Source: Heterobilharzia americana
Lineage: Eukaryota > Platyhelminthes > Trematoda > Strigeidida > Schistosomatidae
Reading direction: 5' to 3'
Assembly (NCBI GenBank): GCA_944470555.2
Contig: OX104127.1
Span: 115,286,741 to 115,350,740, forward strand
Length of the DNA stretch: 64,000 nucleotides
Below are positions 24,311-35,700 of the stretch, in pieces; position 1 is the first letter of the stretch, and each line of letters begins with the position of its first letter. The position numbers were made by a program, and so were the translations under genes. Under the pieces are notes generated by a model that was not told where the DNA came from, ran no database searches, and was given only the letters and a program-made list of their open reading frames with translations.

Positions 24311-25735
24311 AGTCAGTTTTCCTTTATTCTGATATCACTTGGATTTAGACCTTTGAAAGCAATGATCAGTTCTTTCATCCAATCATTATGTATTTTCTGA
24401 ACACTTATTTTAGTTGTAACATAAAATCCGAAACTATTCGTCTTTTCACCAGTGTCCAAGAGAAATCACTTTGGGAAACTACAGTTGTATTTATAATATT
24501 TGTTGAGGGCAGTTACTAGATTTTATGACATTTGAAATTGATACATGAATAATCTTAATGCTCAGATTACTTCATTTGTTTGTTAATTATCCTATAAGAC
24601 GTCGATAGTAATACCATGTAAAGCATATACGAGACACGATGGTTAAAAAGTGAACATGGCTTTCTGAATTTGGACTGAATCCGATCAGTGACACCTTTTA
24701 GCCATTATCAATCACCTATCAGTAAAATGATAAGTGATCATGTGGCACACTTTCAGGTTATGCATCAGCCGCAATTCATTGTCTTTTTACAGTACAACAT
24801 TTGAAATCGTGAAGAATATCACCCCTTTAGGAAAGAAACAAATAACTAATCTTGGTGGTTACTGAAGCTAAACATACCGTATCTTAACACGCTTACTAGA
24901 GTACACATATGTCGCATAAATAATGCTGTTTTCGTTGCTTGATTAGATATTCTGAAATTTGAGTGACAGCTAACCAGTTTTGCCCATAAGTTTATTTTAG
25001 GGTTGATAAACCTACTAATTTTAGCTTCATCCAAAAATATTAAATCTATGTAGAACTGGATCATGAAGAACCAGTCTAACTCAGCATACGATGTTTCCCT
25101 CAGTATAAATAACGCTTAGTTGCTTTTCACTTATCAGAAGCAGAGAAGATTTAATGTTCGACTTATTTCTAAAACTGTGCTGAATATCTGGAAGAAAAAT
25201 ATCTTCGAAGTAGCTGAGGATGATAACTGTTCAGCGTTCTCCGAGATCTGACGTTTGTTCTTAGAAGTTTGCTTAATAACCAAACCAAATGCATTAATCG
25301 GCATTTACTTCACTTAGAAGTTCACAATCAAAGTATCTTCACTGCTTCGGTCAGTCATGATCCTTGCATCAGTAAAACATTTCTCATGCCAAATAAGATT
25401 CACCGGCTTTTCATAGCAAAGTACATTGAAGTTTGTGGGTAAGACAAACAGAATTGAATAATCATGATAAACTCATTTCACTAATACACCAAAATGGAGA
25501 CTTAAGAAAAGCCTATAGTTAGAAACTGCAAATATTAGGCCGAGGCAGGATAAAGCAGTGAAAATATCCACAGAAAATAATCTATATTCAGTTTTGTTAA
25601 AAGTACTATTCGAAAAAAAGTAACTAGATAAAAACATTTTCCATCAACATTATCAGAATATGGAAACACCAGAATTTGCCTTACCCCAACATATGATGAA
25701 ATACGAACGATGGATAGAGGGTAATAGTGAAATTT
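24310..25735. other. Intergenic stretch, no supported feature
   Basis: No coding, RNA or mobile signals that I can support. Confidence 0.5.
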
Positions 25736-26030
25736 AGTACTCACGCTTCGTCCTACTTGGAGTTCCCACTAAGTGATTTTATTCCAACAAATACTTGAAC
25801 CTAGCCCTTATTGCTTCAAATACCGGAGCGCTATCGGCTAGAGTGTTGAGTCACGATATCCACTCCTTGTGTGAAGTGTAAACTTTGATGCCATAGCTTT
25901 CTCAGATTTCATTGTTGGCTACCGTCTACTATGAATGAGAAACTTAAATCAGAGGCAATATTTAGACATCTGAACAGGAGTTCATATATCAGTAGTGGAC
26001 GATCAATCCGATCTCATTAATGCTTGGAGT
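25735..26030. mobile_element. Sm-alpha-like repeat, inverted chimera, decayed
   Basis: The left part (25741-25865) is a minus-strand copy: a remnant of the stem II-GAAA region (reverse complement of CTTCGTCCTA) and a tRNA-like head. The right part (about 25915-26030) carries the family tail in plus orientation (AGAGGCAATATTTAGACATC). The two halves meet head-on, as in the copies at 30.2-30.8 kb and 41.7-42.1 kb. The ribozyme core is not intact. Confidence 0.55.
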
Positions 26031-26540
26031 CTACAAGTTGTTGCATCAAATAAGAAAATAACTGGTAATGATTTATTCTTGTTTGATGCACCAAGTTGAA
26101 TAAAGCGAATTCCAACATTTTGTAGATCAGTGTTATTTTTATCCTGATTCTGTCTGTTCATTTTTAAGGTGAATAGAATTTCCTTGCTTAATTTCCTTCA
26201 TCTCAAAGAAGAATAGTGAATTCATAAAATACACAACTTGATATATCTGCATAGAATATACAATGATAACTCTTAAAATAAACAATAACGACTATTTCAG
26301 GATTGTGAAAATAAATAATGATTTAGAATATGTATATATCATATATCAGTTCATTCATTCACTGTACCAAAAAAGACACTCTATATGAATCTAAACTTCA
26401 AAGGTGATTCTGCTGCTGAAACTCTAAAAAAGGAAAATATCAAACGCTCTAAGGAGAAAATTCTTTGCATCAACGCTGAGATGAGTATTCTCTTGTCACC
26501 CAACGATTTCTAACAGCTCAGAGGAGAAACTTTCGCATCT
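26030..26540. other. Intergenic stretch before the Penelope-like fragment
   Basis: AT-rich. The last 130 bases might be eroded upstream sequence of the element that follows, but no domain is recognisable. Confidence 0.4.
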
Positions 26541-26544
26541 GACC

Positions 26545-26880
26545 ACTTCTATGTGCATATGTCAATTCACCTGCTGGTGTGGAACCAGGAATATAGGTCG
26601 TTCGATGCGACCGTTATCCAAAGGAGTTCAAGAACACCATCTTGCATGGTTACAAAGAGGTAACAATGGAGCGATAAGGAGTGCTATAACTGAACACATC
26701 GTGAACACGAATCTCAAGAACCTCCTTGTTCAAAGTCATCTTTAAAGTGAAAAGAAACCTCCCAAATGCTAGTCGTCTTCACATTCTCTGCATCGTCGAA
26801 GCTCTTGGGACCCACGTGGAGAAACCTGAAACATACGCAAAAGAAGTTTGTTCAACCGCTCCTCGTTTCATGATCTTACT
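26545..26880 (+). pseudogene. Penelope-like element fragment, GIY-YIG endonuclease end
   Basis: A plus-strand frame at 26551-26745 reads CWCGTRNIGRSMRPLSK, then EHHLAWLQRG and IRSAITEHI. This is the cysteine plus YIGR-type layout of the GIY-YIG nuclease at the C-terminus of Penelope-like retroelements. After a frameshift near 26730 the match continues (FKVIFKVKRNLPNASRLHIL ... VEALGTHVEKP). The tyrosine of the second motif is changed to N (RNIGR), and the frame is broken, so it is inactive. The reverse transcriptase part was not found. The family assignment rests on motif resemblance only. Confidence 0.65.
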
Positions 26881-27377
26881 TTTCAGTGTCCTCTACTCCC
26901 CCTCCCTTCTTTTCGTTTTTCTGTTTTGACACTATTTACTTCTTAAGTAGTTTGCTACTCATTCTTGTTGCTATGCTCTGCCTGATCACAATTCAGATTC
27001 CAATTATGTCATGTTACGAAACTTCTTGTCCAAACTTATTTAGATTAATATTCACCACTCATCAGTTTCTAGTTTTTTTATTTTAACGACAGTTCATTTA
27101 TTGACACTATTTGTGTCGCCATGTTTGACTAGAAAAATGTACAAATTTAGGATTGTACAGCTTCGGGATTGAAATCGCTGAACAGAGACTCTTCGTTAAA
27201 ATGATTTCATCAAACTGGCTTAAACACAGAACAGTTGCATGAAATATACAAAGAACTTTGACAAATAAATGACAACTATTCGTATTAGTCAGGTAATTTA
27301 AGCACAAGTACTTTTTTTCCCTTGTAACCACTGGAATCACAAGAATAGTGCAAAGCAAAAGGATGAACTATTCCAGC

Positions 27378-27644
27378 TATCCTAGTTCTATTAATATAAG
27401 TGAAAAACTTGGGCACTGTGGTAGAATGTAGTTCCATATTAGATTTGTTTATTTGATATAAAGCGCACAGTGATACAGTATTATTTACTTGATTACGTTT
27501 CGAGCATAAATTATTGCTCATAATCATATCATATGATTATGAGCAATAATTTATGCTCGAAACGTAATCAAGTAAATAATACTGTATCACTGTGCGCTTT
27601 ATATCAAATAAACAAATCTAATATGGAACTATATCCTAGTTCTA
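27378..27644. repeat. 13-bp direct repeats flanking the palindrome
   Basis: TATCCTAGTTCTA occurs at 27378-27390 and again at 27632-27644, the second copy touching the right end of the palindrome. The two bracket 241 bases. This may be a target-site duplication or a trace of template switching. Confidence 0.75.
27429..27631. repeat. Perfect palindrome, 101-bp arms, 1-nt spacer
   Basis: Bases 27429-27529 and 27531-27631 are exact reverse complements, with a single C (27530) between them. Outside, the identity stops at once. I compared both arms base by base and found no mismatch. No element family or gene is recognised within the arms. The sequence could form a cruciform or a very stable hairpin, or may be an assembly or cloning fold-back. 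Confidence 0.95.
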
Positions 27645-27844
27645 ACTGGCTACTTGAGTGGACCAGAATTACTTACAGCAAGTGTTAGGAACTATTTGCC
27701 TACTAGATGACGTCGAACAGAGTTAGCATATCTCAAATACTTATCGAATCCCATCAATCTTATTAGTGTGTTAACTAAGTCAAGTCATTTGACACGGTGC
27801 TCGGTATTAGATATTAAGGTGGGAATGAGAAATCAGTGGAAGAG

Positions 27845-27990
27845 AATTTCGTTATTGTTGGCACTCAAAAGACGTCTGTAACCCTGAGGAAACATATGCC
27901 CCTTGGATATCTGGAGCTTCGGGATACGAACTCATGCTGAATTAAGAGGTTAATCACTATGACAGTGTTTCTATTTTCAACAATAAGTGA
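27845..27990 (-). mobile_element. Family-2 tRNA-derived repeat, decayed
   Basis: Minus-strand reading shows a B-box-like GAGTTCGTATCCCG (about 27933-27920) and, further on, a hammerhead remnant with GTGCCAACAA followed by TAACGAAAT (27873-27846). The CTGATGA box is lost (TTTTGA). It matches the intact copy at 24.0-24.3 kb in layout. Confidence 0.5.
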
Positions 27991-27999
27991 TGCACAGTA

Positions 28000-30185
28000 G
28001 AGTCATTAGTAATAAGTGAACGTCTTCAACGTTTAAGCTACAGTTTGGTCAGTGCCAAGAAGTAATGAACCTATGCTAATAGCTTAATATATGATGACTC
28101 CCAATATCTAAAACCAGCCGACGTGAGTGATAGTAATACGCATAGTTCAAGATCAAAGTCACACAAGTGGTTGAATCATGTTTGCACACGACACCATAGT
28201 TTCCTCTGAAAATAAAACTATTTGAACCGCTTCTTATCACTAATTCCCTCAAGAATGCAAGTACAAAAACAGTCGCAAGTAATGTAAGGCAAATCACGTT
28301 TCACTTTCATAAGGATAGTGGGTCAACTGACTTATATTAATCCTTGAAAAAGGGCTGTAGAGAACCGATCTAGCCTTGAAGGTGTTATTGGAAAAAGCAG
28401 AAACAACGTGTTACTGATAAGGCAAGTTGGACAAGTCACTGACTATTTCAGTATTTACCCTTTGAAACAGTTATAAAACAAAAGCTTCAACTTAAACGAA
28501 AGCTGGCTACTTGAATCTCATATTTTAAATGAGGGTTCACATGTGTTAGGTATAATATCCGAAACTCATCCTCATCAAGGTGCTGAAACGCCCTGCAAAA
28601 GCAGCGTAAGATGTGGGGAGTTGGATCAGGTGATACTTTGTATTGTACTGTGATTCTGAGGTTATGGCTTACAATAGCTCTTGAATTCTTATAATCAGAA
28701 AAGCTGCGTAGCATATTAATCATAAGGATCGTCATGACTGGTATATATAAACAAACTTTTATTTGTTCTGACCTCCAGCAGTGATCTAATGGATCACTTA
28801 ACCATGGATAGCATGATGTCAGCTTTGCAAAAATCCATGCAGAAACTTGCAAAATATGCCTAACCTAGTTGTGCAAATACTGGTCTTAAGCTTCGGTTCT
28901 TACAACTACTATGATGCTTTGCAAAGGATAATTGAGTATTTCTTATGATCATAGGACATCTAGATTTTGAGTGTCATCAGACTGCTGCCAGGCATTAAAC
29001 ACTAAAAGATACCTAGTAGGCCACTGAACTTATCATCGCTTAATTTTGAAGTAAATATCAGTCAAAACAATTATCAGCAACTTGTTCTACAAGGATTTTC
29101 TTATTACCTTATAAACTTTATTGATTTCACAACCTTGTCTCTCTTTATACCTGTTTCCTACCAAAGTAAATACTGGCAAGAGTTTAATCTATTATCAACC
29201 TTTAATTCATATGTTCTTACTTTTTGTGCAAGTGATATGGTTAGGGATAATCTATTTATTTGCTAAATATTTGAAATACATTAAGATTACTAATATTTTT
29301 GCATGAAGAAATCAAGTAGATTTAAGTGGCTAAATACTCTCAGTAATTACAGTAACCCTTCTCCTTTTTCTATTTCATATCCATGTGGAATATATTTCTC
29401 TTTATTGCATCAAAAGTTACTTCTGTATAACTTTTGAAATTATTTCCAATGACCATTAGATGTTAGACTTTAAATTCTCACAAAAGCTGGTCAGTAAAAC
29501 AGCTGTTACTCAGTAGTAGTCTACAGTTCAGCTGAAGTATAATCATTATCTAAAAATATTAAAAGAACTAGGATGTTGAAGAAACCGAAGGGAGTGGATT
29601 TTCCTGAGGTATACTTGTCCATCAAATAAAACCTGATGATATTCCTAAATAACCTAAGTGACAAACAAAACTCCAGTTAAGATTAAAAGTAATGTCAACC
29701 GATCAGCTAACAACCATCTCTCATAGCCCAATAAAAAAAAGAAAACAAAATTGCATTCATTTATAACAAATAGTATTGGTTGCACAATTGATTCAGTGAA
29801 TAATAGATGTTTGAAGTTATGCAACCAAGTTTGAAGCAGTTACACATTCTGGCACATCAAATTCCTAAACTTGACAGTCATTAAAAACTATTTTATCAAG
29901 TTAAGAGAGTGTGTAATTTATGGAACCAATTGGGAAATATAACTATCAAACTAACGATTTTTTTCCACCAGTTCGTTATTTATTAAGGAAAAAAATTTTT
30001 TGGAACAAAACAGCACCTGTAAACTATTGACTGTTTAAAAATGTAAATAATATTTTCAGCACAAACTATTGTACTTTCTACCTCCTTTTGAATTATGAAC
30101 TGATAAAAATAGATGAGTGGATTTTATTTTGATTTATTGGCTATTTTCACCCAAAAAATGTTGCATTAACCTCGTAAATACACCC
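28000..30185. other. Intergenic stretch, no supported feature
   Basis: Nothing recognisable on either strand; open frames are short and AT-driven. The 28487-28852 minus frame (121 codons) shows no splice or family signal I trust. Confidence 0.45.
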
Positions 30186-30189
30186 TTTT

Positions 30190-30830
30190 TGTTGATGTAC
30201 TTGTAATTCTGCGTTTTCCTGGATCGCATTGTTCGATTTCTGTTGGCATATGGACTCCCATGCAAATGTCTCGATATTGCTGAGATATTTATTACTGTAA
30301 TTTACTTGGATGTGGCTAGTAGAATAATCTAGATAGCTCGTTTCGTCCTATTTGGGACTAATCAGCCGGATGTACTTGCACCCCAGTGAGTGGTGTTATT
30401 CCCACTGCGACTTGAGCCTCGTACCCACCGTTTCAAATGCCACAGCGTTATCCAGAAGGCTATTAAGGCACGATAGCCACCAAGTAAATTACCGTAATAA
30501 ATATCTCGGCAATACTGAGGCATCCGAACAGAAGCCTATATGACAAATAGAGATCGAACAGTTCGATCCAGCAAAACAACGGAGAATTACAAGTACAATA
30601 AAAAGTCGTAACTAATACCTATTGTACAAGAGGTGGCTATCATGCCTCAGTGGACTAGTGGATAACCCTATGGCGTTCGAAACGATGAGTACGAGGCTCG
30701 AGTCTCAGTGAAAACAACACCACTCAAAAGGGTGCAGTTTCATCCAGCTGATGAGTCCCAAATAGGACGAGATGCGCACCCTGGATTCTTCTGCTAGCCA
30801 CAATCAAGCAAATTACTCGTAAATATACGT
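30190..30830. mobile_element. Sm-alpha-like repeats in inverted (head-to-head) arrangement
   Basis: A minus-strand unit (30480 down to 30190) has a tRNA-like head, a hammerhead region with CTGATTA in place of CTGATGA but GAAA kept, and the family tail. At 30481 the sequence switches to a plus-strand tail, then at about 30640 to a full plus-strand head (A-box-like TAGTGGATAAC 30656-30666, B-box-like GGCTCGAGTCTC 30695-30706) and a hammerhead with intact CTGATGA but GAGA in place of GAAA (30741-30790). The switch lies at the shared GCCAC. Each ribozyme has one disabling core change. Confidence 0.75.
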
Positions 30831-32318
30831 TGTAATAATTCCAACATGTACTCAGGATAAAGAAATTAGTCAGTAGAAAATATCTGTAATACATTAAAAT
30901 GACTGATGTTTGTCTATTTTGCTAGTTATAAGTGACTTTTAATCGTACTAAGTATTTAAATTTATTTCTCATGCCTTCTGGCAAAAAGCAATAGGATGTA
31001 TATGAGACCTTGGGATGACTGCTGTCTTCAAGAACCAAAACAAAGTGATGCACTTCCGTGCCTAGAACTTCTAGAAGGGTGTTTAAATTATAGTGGATAC
31101 CTAGAAAATCTATATCGCTGAGTAATTGTCAGATAGAAGCAGTTTAGTCAATACAAGTATATCTTTACCTATTAGTTACACTGATGAACTGAACGCTTGA
31201 GTCTACAATGTTATCCTTAAATGTTTGGGAAAATACAGAACTTGCTATATTTTCTGCAGTGTTGTGCACGTACTACTTTGAACTTCGAACCTCACTCTTC
31301 ACCATTGTATATTTTCACTAGATATATAAATTACAGTTTAGGATAATGTCAATATTCATCTTGTTCGCACTCCACAACTAGGTTGATAATTGAAAATCCG
31401 ATAAGCCAGTAATGAAACATTATTTAACTGCCAATGAGATAATTTTATATTTTATTCGAAGGAGTTGAATCACATTAATTACCTGCAGATAAATTCCCAG
31501 TCGGTAGGTATTTATACAGTCTTATAGTGTTTCCCTGAAGAAAAGCTTCCAGACCGAACCGTGGAATCACTTTGTTTTAAAAACATTGAGATTTACAGAA
31601 ATATAGTATACAACCAAAGTGAACTTAGACTGGGTTAGACGGAATAATCAGAGCACAGAAAATGAGAGTCAAAAAGAAATACAAGACATGAAATAACTTC
31701 AGTCGGTTAACTTTCAGGCACTGTCATCAAAGCTGAACAGGACTGACAATTGTATTTTTTTCTGTGGATTAGTTTTAGGCCTCCTAATGATGATGGTACC
31801 AGTTTGGTTTCTACCTATACGCCAGTGATGTAACCACCTTTTTTGGATAGGTAAATATTTTCTTCACAAAATTTGCCTTGTCTTGATCTCTCTTTTTTAG
31901 TTGAAAAAATTTTAAATCTCATGGTGGTTTACTAATAGGTTAGTTGCATGTTTTTTTCATTCCGCATTGCAGAGCTGTAGATGAAATAAATCGATAACTG
32001 TGACATATTGAACTTAAAGATCCACGGGAGAAGTAAATACGTGGTAGTTTTGTCCACAATGAACAACTGGAGATTATGTACTGAGTTAGAAAACAAAAAT
32101 AAGACGTAATCCAATATTAAATCAATGTTTGGATAAATTTGATTACTATTTAAAGGGAAAACAATAAAAGAATAATTACTGAAAATTAATGCACATTAAT
32201 ATATACTTCTTTGTTTAATTTGTTTAAAACAACCAATTCGGTATACGTAGATATCTGACGTAACCAATATTTCAATATTAACAAGGAAAAGGTTAACAGC
32301 AGTTGGCATACGCTTTAA

Positions 32319-32320
<2 letters not shown>
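30830..32320. other. Intergenic stretch, no supported feature
   Basis: No recognisable element. It lies 3' of the large minus-strand gene and may hold its transcript end; a canonical AATAAA on the minus strand was not seen close to the stop codon. Confidence 0.4.

Positions 32321-32380
<60 letters not shown>
32321..32380. repeat. (AT)n microsatellite, 60 bp
   Basis: Uninterrupted AT dinucleotide run of 30 units, about 220 bases beyond the stop codon of the minus-strand gene, so it may fall in or near its 3' untranslated region. Confidence 0.98.
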
Positions 32381-32384
<4 letters not shown>

Positions 32385-32598
32385 TTTGATCTTTGATTTG
32401 AGTTACATGTATTACATAGAAATAAAGAAGTTAGTAATGTATATATATTTTTGTTGAAATGGTTTTCAGGAAGCAGCCGAAACTGTCATGTGGTATAAAT
32501 TGACCGCTTCTGAAAAGTAGCCATGGAAAGATGGATAGCGGCTATATTCCTTTTTCTGCATCGAACGAACTGCCATGTGAGGTAAACTCACTTAATGA

Positions 32599-32729
32599 CT
32601 ACTTTCCTGGAAATTGATCAGTACTGTTTTTCTCACAGTCATCTTGAAGTATACGATGATAACCTTCTGTAGAGATGGCATCTAAGTCATCAAAATTATT
32701 CGTCTCCCAATAGATTAACTTTTCCGCAC
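32599..32729 (-). CDS. Exon 16: last exon and stop
   Basis: After TTTTTTCAG the phase left by exon 15 reads GAEKLIYWETNNFDDLDAIS and continues through TEGYHRILQDDCEK to TAG at 32601-32599. The acidic NNFDDLDAI piece after the basic patch recalls the SHDDLSNA region of human TMEM24. Confidence 0.8.
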
Positions 32730-35700
32730 CTGAAAAAAGTAATCAAAGTAAGAATTTTCAACAAATTTTACATCAAGATTTCTTTACATCAGTAACGCAA
32801 TTATACCAATTTAATATTTGATTTTAAGGCGCTATACCGCTAATGTATTCCAGAGAAAATTGTAATACGCTTAAATATATTTATAATTTTCTGAATGTGC
32901 CAAATTGTCAGGAAGATTACTGCTCAGGTTCATACCGACAGCTAAATAGATGATTCCAAATGGCATAAATGATAGCTTCTGTGAGTTCATATAACACTAC
33001 ACTGTTTCGAAATCCTCGAACTTGTGTACATTTGAGGGTTAAAACTTATCTTCTCAAAAAAATTTGTTAAGCCTTTCGAATGATCTGAAATTATCTTACA
33101 TAACTAACAAGAAGATAATTACATGATATCTTATTTTGGATCATAATTTCTTAACATTTTAAATAGGCAGTCAGCCTTTACATCCTGGCACTCAGAACTA
33201 TTAAACTGTAAACCTTAAGTTCAGAATCTTGCATAAGCCTTCAGTTTATTAGGATTGAAAATCATAAACAATGTTATATGGAAAGTAGATTGTACACTAA
33301 CAAATAACAGGTTAGTGATTACAGAATTTCACCTAAGATCTATTGGGACTTCCAGGATGAAGATTGAATGGATTACCTCATCTCATACGTATCACCCTTC
33401 GAGAATTTAATCGTAGCGAATCAACTTAACTGCCAAGCCATGATAAAAAGTTACGTCTATGGTTCTTTAATTTAGAATTCTAACCGATGGTGTGGTCAAA
33501 AGTAGTGATTTTGGTAAATAAATAAAAAACTACTCGGACACTGAAGCAGATTGTGATTCCACTTAAAATGCATTTACCACACTACAACATATAAAAAATC
33601 AGGCTATAATATATTAGTTAATATCAGATAGCACAAATCCTTTAGGATATAAGTCATGAAAAGTATTACAAATGTGCATTCAATTCAATTCAGTATCAAT
33701 TGTACTAACGTATATTTTTACAAACGCACAATCAAAAAACTTGATTGTTTCTAGAATAACACGCTGATTTGCATATTCCCCCAACTAGATAAGAACGACA
33801 TTAAGAAAGCAATAGTTGCTACACTCGTTTAGGGAGGAGTTTTCTAACAGCGTACTCGGACAAATTCATATCACAGAACAGCAGTGTCAGCAATAACTGG
33901 ACCTAGCCAACCTATGTGAATGGACTGTTGTACCATAAAATGGATGAAAACTTTTCAAATGATTTACGAGTAGTTCAGTTCATGTAATTTCTTATAGTTG
34001 ATTGTTTTTTCAACTGCCTAACCGTGGTGACAATAAGATTTTCACTATAGAAACTAATCACGGTAATGTAATTATAGGTCTTGCTAAATATATGGTTAGT
34101 TAATAGCCGACAAGAAGATTAAAGGCTGATAGGTTCACAAACATTTGCAGTGTGTGCCCTTATCTGTAGCTCAGTCTGCATGATTAGACACACTTACATG
34201 AATAAAACAGGAGTTTAAATATTGGTTCAAGACGCTTCATTTACAATAATGATGTAAAATGACAGTGAAAAACGGAAAAACAGCAACATTGGTATCGTGA
34301 ATGGTTGAGAATGGTTATTACGTCATGAAAAGAAATTGCTATTGGGAAAAATATGAATAGCAAATTTTGTAGGAACTTTGAGGAAGATAAAGCGTGGTTA
34401 CACATTCATTTGAAGGCGAAAGATTTTGTGAAGTATTAAGTGAATTCATGGCTTCTTGATACCTACTGTAACATGAAATCAAATCCTACTGAAGTTGGGG
34501 ATACTCAGTCCTCAGAAGGCATGTCGATACCTTGCAGGTGATAAAATTAAATGGTGGAATTTCGTCAATCAACTGAAGTTGCAATAGTAGGCATCGATAT
34601 AAACAAATCTTCAAGCAACAGCTGGCATTTTGGAAATGACAAATGTATGTCAAATGTTACAATACTGCCATTCAAAGAGCCTCGCGTTTTGTAAGTTATG
34701 CTAACTAAACACGGCTGGGTTGTCTATGATACTGTTATAACCATAGATACCAGAATACCAAAAATATGAGGTATCAACTATTGAAAACTTGGCATAAAAT
34801 GTACGTCAAGGAGCAAATCTAAGGTGAGTATGGACAAAATTAGCGAAAACAAAGCAAAAATAAATATAGTTCAGTATGAGTTACGACACCACCAGTTAAG
34901 GAAGGCTGCTTCACTAGTGTAATAGAGTTGAGTAGCTCTTTCAGCGCAAACTAATCACAAGAAATTTCGATTCACTCGGTTAGATGATAAGATGTATCAC
35001 TATTGCAGAGCTTTTTCCTAAAAAGTCAATAGTGAACCCAATAAAACAAAGAAATCTCTTAAAGTATAGTTATTACGCAACTTAGCGTACAAATTAACAG
35101 AAATCTCGGAGTACAACATAAAAAGTGTTTAGGAAATTTATCAAACTTACCAACGGATCGAAATCGCTTCTTTTTATGACGAAATATTCTGAAAAGGCTT
35201 AAATTAGAAGCATCTGAACGACGTGGCTGACTTAATGCCATAAACGTGCCAGGACTATCTGTAAATAAAAGACAAAATGTAAGTTTAAAAATTAGCATTT
35301 CGAATGCTAACAATGAGAATATAACCAATTGGAAATATTATCAACAGATACTAACAACTTTGGATACCACAGAGTGTTATAAGATATAACGAAAAAATAG
35401 GTAGATTATTTCCCGTGTGTTACAGCATTATTTTCATAGGTATTAACCCATTTTGAAGTCATGGAGCTTTTTCACCGTAATTCTGACAGTTTGACCAAAG
35501 TAAGTATGGGAAAGTTTGTAAAATGAAGAAAAAGAGACTATATTGAACTAACTTTTATTCAGTAAGGCATATGTTAACATGGATAGACTGTTGAAGAGAG
35601 TTTAGCTTATTAATATATTCTCTATGGAATGACCACGGTAGTGTAAGCATGAGTAAATGACATTTTGTCACCGACAGTTTACACAAACTTGTTAAAGCAT

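Noticed and set aside
28487..28852. 121-codon minus-strand frame as a gene
   Set aside because: No recognisable domain, no ATG-proximal signals and no flanking exons.
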